Assembly: GCF_030409875.1 (NCBI RefSeq) | Contig: NZ_JAUFQR010000001.1 | Location: 1,364,001-1,428,000 of the forward strand | Reading direction: 5' to 3' | Source of the DNA: Chryseobacterium tructae | GTDB taxonomy: Bacteria > Bacteroidota > Bacteroidia > Flavobacteriales > Weeksellaceae | DNA: 64,000 nucleotides | In this document: positions 45,455 to 55,566 of the stretch, piece by piece | How the letters are laid out: the number at the start of each line of letters is the position of its first letter | How positions within the stretch are numbered: position 1 is the stretch's first letter | Notes under the pieces: generated by a model | What the model was told of the DNA's origin: nothing | The model's database searches: none | The model's input: the letters and a program-made list of their open reading frames with translations, nothing else | Program-made: the position numbers and the translations under genes

Positions 45455-45820
45455 TTAATGATAGGATGCATACTTCTTCTTAATCCAGAAGGCTGTTTCC
45501 CAAAGTATAATGGAGGTTACTGCATTTCCAACAATTGCTGTCATCATTCCTATGCTATCCCAATTCGGAACCCAATGTAGCTCTAATAAAAGATAAGCTG
45601 TTGATAAGGAAATAAATGCAATCACAAATCCGATGGTGATATTAAAACTGCTTTTCCATTTTAAAATAATAAAAGCAATGATTGAGTTTAAAATTCCAAA
45701 TCCCAAACCTGTCACCAAATAGAAATTATGAAGGTTCAACATGTTGTCGATACCGGCAATAGGAAATGCAAGCAGACAGTAAATTATAAATAAGATCACA
45801 TAAATAATTGCTTTTTTCAT
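45455..45820 (-). CDS. Four-helix membrane protein, unknown function
   Basis: 121 residues with four hydrophobic segments (IIYVILFIIYCLLAFPIAG, YLVTGLGFGILNSIIAFII, ITIGFVIAFISLSTAYLL and GMMTAIVGNAVTSIILW). No family motif is recognised. It is the last gene of a minus-strand group with the two SH3-like paralogues, spaced about 30 bases from the next. Confidence 0.6.
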   Translation of the reverse strand: MKKAIIYVILFIIYCLLAFPIAGIDNMLNLHNFYLVTGLGFGILNSIIAFIILKWKSSFNITIGFVIAFISLSTAYLLLELHWVPNWDSIGMMTAIVGNAVTSIILWETAFWIKKKYASYH

Positions 45821-45851
45821 GATTTATAATTTGGCTGATTTTAAAACTAAC

Positions 45852-46559
45852 TTAAAAAGGTTTTTTTACAATTCTTTCTTTATAGACTCCTTTTACAATT
45901 TTAAAAAGAGCAACATAAGCTCCGGCTCCGTCAGAATTAATCATAGTGAGATATATCGTGTCATTTTTACGATCGTAATAACACCCTGTAAATTCATTGC
46001 TGATATTAAAAAGGTTTTCAATTTCTTTATTGGGAATCTGAACTTTTTTATCTTTGATCTGAACGGTGATAGATTTATAGTGAGTTTTGGGAGTGGTTCC
46101 GTCTGTTCCCCATATAAGGTTCCCTTTATACTTATCTTCTATTTTTTGGCCACCATAATTGGATGAAGAAAAGAACTTTTTATTTTCCTTATAATTGAAC
46201 TTTTCAGTAATGATATCCACTTTGATATTTCCGGATTTGAAAATAGCTTTATTTTCATCCTTTGTTATAGGAAGAATTACTTCATAAGAATCAATAAGTT
46301 TAACTTTCGAATGATTGATATAACCCGTTGTTTTATCATCATCATAAACATTCAGCCAGTTTTTGTCAGCTTTTTCCAGCTCAAAAGTATAAACAATTTT
46401 ATCAGAGTTGATTTTTCCTGTGATCTTACTTTTGGCGTCCGGACTTTCTCTTAGATTTACATAGCCATCTTTATCTACAATTTTGGCGAACTGAGCAAAA
46501 GAAAATTGAATACTTAAAATTGCTGCTGCAAGGAATATCTTTTTTGGTTTCAATGCCAT
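45852..46559 (-). CDS. Secreted SH3-domain protein, paralogue A
   Basis: 235 residues: a signal peptide (PKKIFLAAAILSIQFSFAQ), a bacterial SH3 domain (KIVDKDGYVNLRESPDAKSK to YDDDKTTGYINHSKVK, about residues 24-82), and a C-terminal domain ending in YVALFKIVKGVYKERIV. Its neighbour at 46622-47287 has the same layout and about half identical residues. Such SH3 proteins bind peptidoglycan or other periplasmic ligands, but the ligand here is unknown. Confidence 0.75.
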   Translation of the reverse strand: MALKPKKIFLAAAILSIQFSFAQFAKIVDKDGYVNLRESPDAKSKITGKINSDKIVYTFELEKADKNWLNVYDDDKTTGYINHSKVKLIDSYEVILPITKDENKAIFKSGNIKVDIITEKFNYKENKKFFSSSNYGGQKIEDKYKGNLIWGTDGTTPKTHYKSITVQIKDKKVQIPNKEIENLFNISNEFTGCYYDRKNDTIYLTMINSDGAGAYVALFKIVKGVYKERIVKKPF

Positions 46560-46621
46560 TGGATGGTTTTAAATTTTAATAATAGCTTTATTGTTTAATG
46601 GGGTGTAAACAGTTATTTTTA

Positions 46622-47287
46622 CTAAAAAGGGATCTCCAACGTTCTTCCTTTATATTGACCCTTTTCAATGGTGAAAAGTGCCACATAGGTGCCAGCTCCT
46701 TCAGAATTCAGCATGGAGATGTACAACGTATCATTTTCACGGTCATAATAACAGGTCGTATATTTATTGCTGACCTGAAACAAGTTCTCAATGTCTTTGG
46801 TTGGAATTTCGATGATTTTATCGCCAACTTGCGCAGTAATGGAAAGATAGTGTGTCTTAGGAATTGTTCCGTCTAGCCCCCAAACTTGTTGTTCCTTATA
46901 GAAATCTCCATGTAATGTTGAAGTGAAATCTTTTTCATTTTCTTTAAAGTTAAATTTTCCGGAAGCTATATTTACTTTAATATTTCCGGACTTAAAGATC
47001 GCTTTGCCGGCATCACGTACAATCGGAGGGACAGCTGGGTAAGATTTTATATATTTCAATCTGGAATTATGAACATACCCATTGCTTACATTCGCCCAAT
47101 TCTTATGATCAGGATCAAATATATAGACGATCTCATCCGAATTGATTTTTCCAACGATATTACTGTTTGCATCTGCATTTTCCCTTATATTCACATAGCC
47201 ATCTTTATCTACAATTTTTGCAAACTGAGCAAATGATAATTGTACACTTAAAGCGGCTGTTAAAAGGAATATTTTCTTCATTTTCAA
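46622..47287 (-). CDS. Secreted SH3-domain protein, paralogue B
   Basis: 221 residues with the same order: a signal peptide (KKIFLLTAALSVQLSFAQ), an SH3 domain with KIVDKDGYVNIRENADANSN, and a C-terminal domain with ENLFQVSNKYTTCYYDREND and TYVALFTIEKGQYKGR. The two genes are a tandem duplication, 63 bases apart. A third more distant relative is at 21469-22266. Confidence 0.75.
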   Translation of the reverse strand: MKMKKIFLLTAALSVQLSFAQFAKIVDKDGYVNIRENADANSNIVGKINSDEIVYIFDPDHKNWANVSNGYVHNSRLKYIKSYPAVPPIVRDAGKAIFKSGNIKVNIASGKFNFKENEKDFTSTLHGDFYKEQQVWGLDGTIPKTHYLSITAQVGDKIIEIPTKDIENLFQVSNKYTTCYYDRENDTLYISMLNSEGAGTYVALFTIEKGQYKGRTLEIPF

Positions 47288-47452
47288 TGAATTTTAATTT
47301 TAGGTAAAAATAAGTAAAAAGGCTTGAAGCCAGAAGAAGAAAATTATTGAGAATTAATATATAATTATACTTTCCTTTAAGATTACCATCAGTAGTTTAC
47401 TGCTGATACGTAACTTACGGCCTCCTTCTTCCAGCTTCCATCCTCTACTTTT

Positions 47453-49574
47453 TTATTTAAATATCTTCTGAATCACATTTCCGATTTCCACGAAATCTCC
47501 ATGATTGCCTACAGAACGTATTTCAGGACTATTTTTGTCATACTCGGAGAATGGGAAGATCAAAAGATAGTTATTGTCACTCAGGTATCTGTTCAGGAGT
47601 TCCGGAATAAGTCTCATTCTAGGAATATAAGATTGCATTCCGCGTTTGGCCATCAGAACAATCAGAGCTTCGTTTTCTTTCAGTTGGGCTGCCGTTTTTT
47701 CACCGTCCTGCCATGTATTCATAATAATAAACTCTGCTTCTATATTGGCTTTTTTGATAATCTTCTGAAGGATATCCAGAATATTTTCAGGAGCATAAAA
47801 GACAACGGTAGCCCCGGAATTTCTTGCAATGTTCCAAACCCTTAACAGGGCATGGAAGAATCCAGCTTCTTTATGAGCGTTTTCAGGAATCATGACTGCG
47901 TATTTCTTTATGGTAGAAAGTGGTTGCGCAGCATGATATACTAATATATTTACATCATCATTCTGAAGGTATCCGTTATAAAGATTGTAAACAAAAGATG
48001 GTGAGAAACCTTTCTCATCTTCCAGCCCGATAATCAGATCGGTAATTTTTGTTCTTTGATGACATTGTTTACCCCATTGATAACATCATTGTCATATCTT
48101 TTAAGAGCCTGTAACTTAACATCCGCTGCCGCTGCCGCATCCGATGCTTGGTGCAGTAGCTTTTCTGCATTCTTTACAGAGGATTCGTTTTTATCTTCAT
48201 TAATGACATTTAGAGCGAAAAGATCTTCCGTATTGGAATGGGCTTTAATCAAAATTCCCAAGTTGACCATTCTTTCTACAGTTTCTTCGTGATTGATGGC
48301 CAACAAGATATTTTCTTCTTCATGGCTGTTTCCGGAAACCGTATCTTCATTATCTGCTTCAGCGATTTTTTGGGCACTGGCCATAGAGATAAATGATGAA
48401 ATTGTACAGGAGATCAGAATCAATAAGATACTTCCGTTCAATACGTGTTCATTCAATAATCTTACAGGTTCTCCGGTTTCAGTTTCAGAAAGGATGATAT
48501 TATATCCTACCATTACAGAGGCCAAAGTTGCCGCTGCAGAGGCCGAGCTTAAACCGAAGATCAGTTTTCCTTCTTCTTTTGTTAGTTTAAATGTTTTTTG
48601 AGTGGCCACTGCGGAAAGATATTTTCCACCAATAGATGCTGCAAGCATGATCCCAGCCACTTCAAGCGTTTCCCAACTTTTGAAAAACACTTTAAAATCA
48701 ATCAGCATTCCTACACTAATCAGGAAAAAAGGAATAAAGATGGCATTTCCTACAAATTCAACTCTGTTCATCAGAGAAGAGGTGTGCGGAATAAGCCTGT
48801 TTAATGCTAATCCGGCAAAGAAAGCTCCGATGATGGCTTCTACTCCTGCAAGTTCTGCAAGCATTGCTGCCAGATAAATCATAACCAATACAAAAATATA
48901 TTGTGAAATTTTATCATCAACTTTTTTGAAGAACCAACGCCCTATAATAGGAAAGACAATCAGTACAATCAGCGCAAAAACAATGAATGACACCGATAAT
49001 TTCACCCAAAATTCTGTTCCTACATCGCCTTGTGACATTCCTACAATCACCGCCAATACCAATAAGGCTAGAATATCGGTAATCATGGTTCCGCCAACGG
49101 TAATGTTAACTGCTTTATTTTTGCCATTCCCAGCTTGCTTACCAACGGATACGCAATAAGCGTATGGGAAGAGAAAAGACTGGCAAATAGGATGGATGTA
49201 AGCATTGAGAAATGAAGGATATAATACCCTCCCAAATATCCCAGTACAAAGGGAACAATGAATGTATAAAGTCCAAAAGTTAAACTTTTCCATTTGTTTT
49301 TCTTAAAATCTCCCATATCAATTTCCAGTCCTGCCAGGAACATGATGTAAAGCAGTCCGGTTGTTCCGGTGACTACAATACTGCTGTCTCTGGATAGCAC
49401 ATTAAATCCGTTAGGACCTATGATGGCTCCCGCGATAATAAGACCTAAAAGATGAGGGACTTTAATTTTATTCAGTAATAATGGTGCTGCAAGAATGATG
49501 ATCAGAACCAATAGGAACTTCAGTACCGGATCCTCTATAGGAAGGCTCAGGTTGTGTATACTCAGTAAAATCAT
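47453..49574 (-). CDS. CPA2-type cation:proton antiporter with Usp-like tail, broken by two frameshifts
   Basis: Three frames join into one protein of about 707 residues. The N-terminal frame (49574 to 49083) has the first antiporter helices (IAGAIIGPNGFNVLSRDSS). It breaks in the T-run at 49118-49122, where one base is missing. The middle frame carries more helices (IIGAFFAGLALNRLIPHTSS and ASIGGKYLSAVATQ) and ends at 48034 after a second missing base in the T-run at 48046-48050. The last frame (to 47453) is a soluble universal-stress-like domain (TTIKKYAVMIPENAHK, then VYNLYNGYLQNDDVNILVYH). It exchanges Na+ or K+ for H+ in the inner membrane. Confidence 0.82.
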
Positions 49575-49580
49575 AAGTGT

Positions 49581-50144
49581 TTATTTGGTGGAACGTACTA
49601 ATTCAACAGAGAACTTAGCTGTACACCCATCAGAAGTAATGGTTCTTGTTCCCTTGAGTTTATTGTCAGAAATATCATTAATCAGAACGCTCATATCTAC
49701 ATTCTTTTTAGCCGTAGAATCTGTTTTGAAGGAAAGTCTGATCTCGTTATTTTCAAATTTTCCGGAATACAGTCTTACCAGGTTATTATTATTAATGATT
49801 TTGGTAATGGGTTGAGTAGAATCATTATCAAATTCCCAGATATCCGTACGTTGGTCACCCACAGCATAATCACTGCAGTTAGATTCTGTGCAGATTACTT
49901 TTCCGTTCCATGGACCGGAGATTTGAGCAGGCCAGGTAGCGATCACCACCGAGTCTTTTTTAGAAAAAATACTGTCTCTCATTTTTAAAAGTGACTGGTA
50001 TTCCGATTCTTTTTTGGCAAATGTTTTTTCTTTTTCCAATAGTTGTTTTTCCCTGTCAGTCAGGTTCTTTTCCTTTTCTTTGTAATCACAGCTTACAAGA
50101 AGAAAAGAGGCTGCAAGAAGTACGAAAAATGTGTTTTTAATCAT
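49581..50144 (-). CDS. Putative lipoprotein with coiled-coil segment
   Basis: 187 residues with a lipoprotein signal (FFVLLAASFLLVSC) followed by a charged coiled coil (KEKEKNLTDREKQLLEKEK, about residues 22-50). The C-terminal domain (IATWPAQISGPWNGKVICTE, then AVGDQRTDIWEFDND) is beta-rich. It ends 7 bases before the antiporter start region on the same strand and may be cotranscribed. Function unknown. Confidence 0.7.
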   Translation of the reverse strand: MIKNTFFVLLAASFLLVSCDYKEKEKNLTDREKQLLEKEKTFAKKESEYQSLLKMRDSIFSKKDSVVIATWPAQISGPWNGKVICTESNCSDYAVGDQRTDIWEFDNDSTQPITKIINNNNLVRLYSGKFENNEIRLSFKTDSTAKKNVDMSVLINDISDNKLKGTRTITSDGCTAKFSVELVRSTK

Positions 50145-50375
50145 ATTGTATAGGTTGAGTATACAATATAAGAAAAATGAAAAGAATATGAAAACCGACT
50201 TTCCGATGTTCTTTTATTTTCTGGATTGAATCCTGAATATTTTATTTTTTGTAAATTGGTAATAATCTTCTATTTACCTCTTGATTTTTTTCTCAATATG
50301 TATTATTTTTAATCTTATGATTGGACGATATGAATTTTACCAATCTTATGATATTATTAAGTAAAGCCGAATGAA

Positions 50376-51296
50376 ATGAAAAATACATTTTGGATGATCT
50401 TTCTTTTTTCAAACTTATCTTTCGCACAGAATAAAGTTGAAGCTCAGAGTTTTTTGCCGATCATTACTCTCTGGACAAAAATACCGGATGGGCCTGGTCC
50501 AAAAGGAGAGGTGATTATTTCATCAAAAGGCTCTTTTACTAATATTAGTGCCCCTAAATTGATTATTCACCAACCTACTCACCCTAATGGAATTGCAGTT
50601 TTGATAATAAGTGGCGGCGGATATGCGCACATAGAATCTGGTTCTGAGGGTAATCCTGCGGGAGAGTGGCTAAAATCACAAGGAATTACAGCTTTTGAAT
50701 TGATATACAGACTGCCAGGAGAAGGCTGGGCTACCGAATCAGTTCCTTTTCAGGATGCTCAACGTGCCTTACGAATCATCAGAAGTAATGCAGAAAAATA
50801 TAAAATTAATCCTAATAAAATAGGCGTTTTGGGCTTTTCTGCGGGTGGTCACCTCGCAGGTTATATTTCTTCTACTTTTGATAAAGGGTATTATCCATTA
50901 CAAGATGCCATAGATCAAGTTTCTGCCAGACCAGATTTTACCGGAATGATTTATCCTGTGGTGTCCATGCTTCCCCCTAATAATACAACGCATTCTTTCA
51001 AATCTTTATTGGGAAAATCATCAGATACAAAAGATCAGATAAAATATTCTGTTGAAAAGCAGGTCACAGGACAAACTCCAATTACCTTTCTGGCACAGTC
51101 TGAAGATGACCCCATTTCATCAGTAGAAAACAGTATCCTTATGTATCAGGCCTTGAAGAATAACCAAGTTCCTGCAGAATTACATTTGTTTCAATCCGGA
51201 GGGCATGGCTGGGGATTGGGTAAAAAAGAGACCAATACCGGTGAGTGGACAAATTTGTTTTTAGATTGGTTAAAGCTGAACGGAGTCTATAAATAA
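50376..51296 (+). CDS. Secreted alpha/beta hydrolase (acetyl esterase-like)
   Basis: 306 residues with a signal peptide (WMIFLFSNLSFAQN). The oxyanion region is VLIISGGGYAHIESGSEG, the nucleophile elbow is GFSAGGHLAG (about residues 153-162) and the terminal GGHGWGLG supplies the histidine. The pattern fits the esterase/lipase group that deacetylates polysaccharides (xylan or related). No carbohydrate gene cluster is adjacent, so the substrate is open. Confidence 0.85.
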   Translation: MKNTFWMIFLFSNLSFAQNKVEAQSFLPIITLWTKIPDGPGPKGEVIISSKGSFTNISAPKLIIHQPTHPNGIAVLIISGGGYAHIESGSEGNPAGEWLKSQGITAFELIYRLPGEGWATESVPFQDAQRALRIIRSNAEKYKINPNKIGVLGFSAGGHLAGYISSTFDKGYYPLQDAIDQVSARPDFTGMIYPVVSMLPPNNTTHSFKSLLGKSSDTKDQIKYSVEKQVTGQTPITFLAQSEDDPISSVENSILMYQALKNNQVPAELHLFQSGGHGWGLGKKETNTGEWTNLFLDWLKLNGVYK

Positions 51297-51377
51297 TGTA
51301 TAGATTGAATAATCATTAAACTCTTATTTAAAGATCTTTGAAAAAAGGAAAGATTCATTTTTTCCCGCTAATCAATC

Positions 51378-52328
51378 TTATGCAGCCACTTTCTGCCTTT
51401 TAAACATTTCCGGTTTGTAGTTGATAATAAATACGCCACAAATAATTAATGCCGCTGCAAGAATAAATTTGAAAGATATCTGTTCATCCATTATCAGCCA
51501 GCCGAGGAATATAGCAATAATGGTATTGACGTAAGCCAATATGGAAACCTGTACCGGAGAAATTTTAGTCAAAGCATAATGAAAAGCAAAAAAAGCTGCT
51601 ACTGAGCCAAAAATCGATAGATATAACATGGCTGAAATACTTTTTAATGTCCAGTTTCCGAAATTATAGTTTTCTGAAAATATCAAAGCCAGAATAATCT
51701 GAACGATGCCTGCGAATAGAAATTGATAGAATAGATTCAGGGTGATATTTCCACTTTGAATATTCAGTTTTTTGGTGAAAATAGTTCCTGAAGCCCATCC
51801 TGAAATAGCACAGAAAAGGAAGATCATTCCTGTTCTATAATCAGGGTTGGCAAGATCCTGAAGCCCATCCCAAAAAATAAAAAGGATTCCGCTGAAGCAC
51901 ATCAGAACACCAAGAAATGCGCGGATGCTAAACTTTTGTAAGCCTACTGCTACACTTCCTAAGAAGACCAGAATAGGAGAACAGGCACTGATAAGTGATG
52001 CCAAGCTGCTTGATACGGTTTCTTCAGCAACAGTGGTCATTCCATTAGCAACAACCAACATTAGTGATGCAAAAATGATTTGATATCCAAGACTTTTCCA
52101 GCCAATCCATTTGAGTTCCTTTCTTGAAAGAAGGATAATCAACATAATAATAGAAGCCAAGAACTGACGGATTCCTGCAACAAACCATGCCGGAATAGTT
52201 TCTACAGCCACACGAATTGCTAAAAATGTAGTGCCCCAGACTAAAGCAACGGTAAGAACAGCGAAAATAAGTTTATAATCTTTCAAAGCGAAATAGAGTG
52301 TAACAAGCAAATGTAATAGTTTTTTCAA
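51378..52328 (-). CDS. EamA-family (DMT) transporter
   Basis: 316 residues with ten helices in two EamA repeats. The first repeat includes ALVWGTTFLAIRVAVETIPAWF and the second FLFCAISGWASGTIFTKK, then AYVNTIIAIFLGWLIMDEQIS. These permeases export metabolites or amino acids. The start could also be at the ATG for YFALKDYKLI, but the given one fits the frame. It stands alone. Confidence 0.88.
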   Translation of the reverse strand: MKKLLHLLVTLYFALKDYKLIFAVLTVALVWGTTFLAIRVAVETIPAWFVAGIRQFLASIIMLIILLSRKELKWIGWKSLGYQIIFASLMLVVANGMTTVAEETVSSSLASLISACSPILVFLGSVAVGLQKFSIRAFLGVLMCFSGILFIFWDGLQDLANPDYRTGMIFLFCAISGWASGTIFTKKLNIQSGNITLNLFYQFLFAGIVQIILALIFSENYNFGNWTLKSISAMLYLSIFGSVAAFFAFHYALTKISPVQVSILAYVNTIIAIFLGWLIMDEQISFKFILAAALIICGVFIINYKPEMFKRQKVAA

Positions 52329-52610
52329 AATTTGAATGGGTACAGTTGAAGTGATTTTTGATGATACAGATGGGAAGGAGGGAAGCGGGAAGATGGATGA
52401 GGGAAGTTATAGTAGCCCGTAGAGTAATTGACATATGAAATAGATAAAGGAGCACGTCGTTTTGGTGGTATTTGGATGGAAAGGAAGCAGGAAACGGAAA
52501 AATGGAGGTACCAGTAGTTTTCGTAGAAATTACAGGATGAAAGGAATGGGTATTATGTTGTTCGGAATAAACTTCCAGCTTCCAGCCTCCTAACTTCCAG
52601 CTTTATTTTT
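52329..52610. other. Intergenic region with purine/pyrimidine-rich repeats
   Basis: 282 bases before the purE promoter with no gene. It carries several copies of GGAAGxxGGA-type purine tracts (near 52375-52400 and 52480-52510) and a pyrimidine tract ACTTCCAGCTTCCAGCCTCC at 52571-52590 that resembles tracts near 20.6, 47.4 and 61.9-62.0 kb. Confidence 0.55.
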
Positions 52611-52618
52611 TATCTTTG
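52611..52618 (+). promoter_or_regulatory. -7 box for purE
   Basis: TATCTTTG matches TAnnTTTG exactly and lies 21 bases before the purE ATG at 52640. A pyrimidine-rich repeat sits where the -33 element would be. Confidence 0.5.
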
Positions 52619-52639
52619 AACATCTAATAAAAATTGAAG

Positions 52640-53142
52640 ATGGTAGGTATTATTATGGGCAGTCAGAGTGATCTTCCGATCATGGAACAAGCTGCAAATT
52701 TTCTTAAAAGTCTGGATATTCCTTATGAATTGACTGTAGTTTCAGCACACAGAACGCCGGAAAGAATGTTTGATTATGCAAAGACAGCTCAGGAGAGAGG
52801 TCTTAAAGTAATTGTTGCCGGAGCAGGAGGGGCAGCACACCTTCCAGGGATGGTGGCAAGCTGTACAACACTGCCGGTAATCGGAGTTCCGATTTATCCA
52901 GCAATTCTATTGATGGATGGGATTCTGTACTTTCAATCCTTCAAATGCCGGGCGGAATTCCGGTAGCAACTGTAGCATTGAACGGCGCCTTAAACGCTGG
53001 GATTTTAGCGGCTAAAATTATAGGCAGCGGTAATGATGAAGTTGCCGTAAAACTTCAAAAATATCAGGACTCATTAAAAGATAAAGTTTTGGGAACTGTG
53101 GAAGATATTAAAGCACAGCATCCTAATCATTTTGATAAATAA
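52640..53142 (+). CDS. purE: PurE, N5-carboxyaminoimidazole ribonucleotide mutase, broken by one frameshift
   Basis: Moves the carboxyl group made by PurK to carbon 4 of the imidazole. The motifs [11 protein letters not shown] (about residues 8-18), [11 protein letters not shown] and [24 protein letters not shown] are intact. The frame breaks at about 52892-52897, where one base is missing. The next frame gives the expected [19 protein letters not shown] and ends at 53142. Joined length is about 167 residues, normal for PurE. Sequence error is more likely than loss of a purine gene. Confidence 0.88.
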
Positions 53143-53164
53143 TTGAGAGATACACTCCGTATAT

Positions 53165-53194
53165 AAAAAGCTTCATTGAAAAATGAGGCTTTTT
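53165..53194. terminator. Terminator after purE
   Basis: AAAAAGCTTCAT pairs with ATGAGGCTTTTT across a six-base loop (one G-T pair). It lies between convergent purE and the minus-strand gene ending at 53199. Confidence 0.75.
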
Positions 53195-53198
53195 GCTT

Positions 53199-54875
53199 TT
53201 ACTTTTTTATCAATTTAAAATTCTGTGTATTCTCTTTTAGATGAAGTTGTAGAAGATAATTTCCCGGGGCTAACGTTTGGATGTTAATTTTTTCATTGGT
53301 CATACTTCCTTTTAAAACAACTCTTCCTGTGAGATCAAGGATTGTATAGTGATCTGCAGTGGTGTTTTTAATGTAAATAATATCTGTGGCAGGATTAGGA
53401 TAGATGCTGACTTTGTTATCCATTTTTATATCTGAAGTACCAAGATGGGATAAACATTCCGGGTTATAGGCATCTCCGGTGATTGTCCAGCCTTTATAAT
53501 TGATCAGATAATCTCTTGCTGTATCTGCTTGAGGAGTTGAATACACAAGAGAAGTGACTGGCGATATATTGATCGTATTAGCGAGTGACTGATTTTGACT
53601 CCACCCATAAAGAGTGTTGTTGTAGTTTTGACAGCTTATAGCTGTATTTTCTAGAAGATTGTTGGCTATTTGTAATGAGTTGAGTTTCCAGTTTCCTAAA
53701 TTTTGATCAAAAGTCTTCGCATCACTAAACATATAAGGCATGCTGGTTACGGAGCTTACATCCCATCCGCTTATATTTTGATTGAATTTTTTGGCTCCAT
53801 TAAACATATTGGACATATCTTTTACACTGCTTACATTCCAGGTTGAAATATTACCATTGAATTGTTCTGCCATCAAAAACATATATCTCATCAACTTCAC
53901 CTTACTCGTGTCCCAGGTACTGATGTCCTGGTTAAAGTTGGTTGCAAATTGAAACATAGAGTGCATGTCAATGACGTTTGAGGTATTCCAGTTTCCGATG
54001 GGTTGGTTAAATTGTAATGCATTTACAAACATTAGTTCCATTTGAAGGTTTCTGGACATATTCCAACTGCCAATAGGCTGATTAAATTCAAAAGCATAAA
54101 AAAACATGGAGGCTGTGGTTTCTACTTTAGAGGTGTTCCAGTTTCCAATGGGTTGATTGAATTTCTGAGCCATCAGGAACATCGCTGCCATTGAAGTCAC
54201 GTTAGAGGTATTCCAATTTCCTATAGGCTGGTTGAATAAATAACATGTATTAAAGGTTCCTACTAAGGTGGTAACATTGGATATATCCCAGTTATTAATG
54301 GTAGGATTCCCAATCAGATGATGGCAGTTGTAAAACATATTAGACATATCGTTTACTTCCGAAAGATCAGGAATGTCCGTTGCAGTAATATCCAGATTTT
54401 CACAACGATGAAATGCATTCTGCATAGAAGCCCAGGCTATATTTCCCCATTGTTCAATATTTACGATTTTATATGAATCTCCTATCATGTTAAGAGGCTG
54501 GTTTCCACCAACTATCTGCGAGCTCATAAATTGTATTTGATTGAAACTTCCGCTCCCGTTACTTATTTTTACCCTGTAAGTGGCATCGGAAGGAATAGGA
54601 TTTAGCGGGTGTCCAAAATCAATAAAGATCTGATAATCGGAAGATACATTCGATAGAGTAGCGTTATGAGATGGATAGCCAATTTCTTCCCAATAGATAT
54701 TGTAATCGGTTCCTTTTCCAGGAAACCAGATCTGATTTTCATTAGAAGGATAGGGGATTCCTGTGGAAGACGACGAAGGAAGACTAGGCTTCCAGACTGT
54801 GATAAACTCATTTTGAGCTTTTATGATCTGAAAGAATACAATAAAAAGAATAAAAAGTAAATTTTTCTTATGCAT
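53199..54875 (-). CDS. BspA-like (DUF285) surface protein secreted by the type IX system
   Basis: 558 residues. A signal peptide (LLFILFIVFFQIIKAQ) is followed by an N-terminal domain and nine repeats of about 24 residues built as FNQPIGNWNTSNVTSM-x-x-MF (about residues 170-400), the DUF285 leucine-rich-like repeat found in BspA-like proteins. The C-terminal sorting domain starts VSIYPNPATDIIYIKN and ends in QNFKLIKK, the type A signal of the type IX secretion system. The protein should be anchored or released at the cell surface, with a likely role in adhesion. Confidence 0.9.
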   Translation of the reverse strand: MHKKNLLFILFIVFFQIIKAQNEFITVWKPSLPSSSSTGIPYPSNENQIWFPGKGTDYNIYWEEIGYPSHNATLSNVSSDYQIFIDFGHPLNPIPSDATYRVKISNGSGSFNQIQFMSSQIVGGNQPLNMIGDSYKIVNIEQWGNIAWASMQNAFHRCENLDITATDIPDLSEVNDMSNMFYNCHHLIGNPTINNWDISNVTTLVGTFNTCYLFNQPIGNWNTSNVTSMAAMFLMAQKFNQPIGNWNTSKVETTASMFFYAFEFNQPIGSWNMSRNLQMELMFVNALQFNQPIGNWNTSNVIDMHSMFQFATNFNQDISTWDTSKVKLMRYMFLMAEQFNGNISTWNVSSVKDMSNMFNGAKKFNQNISGWDVSSVTSMPYMFSDAKTFDQNLGNWKLNSLQIANNLLENTAISCQNYNNTLYGWSQNQSLANTINISPVTSLVYSTPQADTARDYLINYKGWTITGDAYNPECLSHLGTSDIKMDNKVSIYPNPATDIIYIKNTTADHYTILDLTGRVVLKGSMTNEKINIQTLAPGNYLLQLHLKENTQNFKLIKK

Positions 54876-54982
54876 GTCAATATTTTGTGAAATAAATATA
54901 GTAAAAATAAGGCAAATGATTATTTTGTTAATTATTTATGATTTTTCTATCTTTTTTTTTAAATTATTGATAATATAAGATG

Positions 54983-55011
54983 AAAAAACTCTCCAGCATG
55001 GGAGAGTTTTT
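54983..55011. terminator. Terminator after the YiaA-like gene
   Basis: ACTCTCC and GGAGAGT form a stem around a six-base loop, flanked by A and T runs. It lies just after the minus-strand stop at 55015. Confidence 0.75.
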
Positions 55012-55014
55012 GTA

Positions 55015-55407
55015 TTATTCCTGAAGCATATTGTCTCGGGTATTCTTTTGAACAGCAATAGCACCAAAAAGTGCCAGCAGGAAGGCAAAAGCGTAGAATC
55101 CTTTTTCACTTGGAAGTATAGTGGCGTTCCAAAGGCCTATAGCCAGCAATACAATGGAAGAAAGGGTAGCAAACCAACAAATCCCATAGTAAATATCTGT
55201 TACCTGGATATTTTCCAATTTATCACGAACAGCTTTCTGTAAAGAAACAACGGCAAATAGACCATATAATAAGATCGTAAAATAGTAACCTTTTTCATTC
55301 AGCAACATTTCTGCTCTTGCAAGACCTACGATATAACCGATCATTCCTGCTCCCAATGCGACCCAAGAAGCTGCGACAAATGCATTTGATACTCTTTGTT
55401 TTTTCAT
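55015..55407 (-). CDS. YiaA/YiaB two-helix domain membrane protein
   Basis: 130 residues with four helices in two repeats: FVAASWVALGAGMIGYIVGL with ARAEMLLNEKGYYFTILLYG, and a second copy, ATLSSIVLLAIGLWNATILPSEKGFYAFAF. The pattern is the YiaA/B family of unknown function, involved in inner-membrane processes. The gene is alone on the minus strand; the neighbouring insertion sequence is 119 bases upstream. Confidence 0.88.
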   Translation of the reverse strand: MKKQRVSNAFVAASWVALGAGMIGYIVGLARAEMLLNEKGYYFTILLYGLFAVVSLQKAVRDKLENIQVTDIYYGICWFATLSSIVLLAIGLWNATILPSEKGFYAFAFLLALFGAIAVQKNTRDNMLQE

Positions 55408-55566
55408 GAATTTAATGTTTTGTTTAAGAGGCTAAATATATTCATTTTTTGTTAACATTGTTATTATCATAAAAAAATATGGGTAAAATACGGAATGATA
55501 ATGGGGATGTGAATGGGATGACTAGTCCTGAAAATCTGATACAGATTATAGGACAAAAATAAATAA

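Noticed and set aside
48034..49293. Two or three separate antiporter and stress-protein genes
   Set aside because: Each frame ends in mid-domain and the next continues it with a one-base shift in a homopolymer, so one broken gene explains all three.
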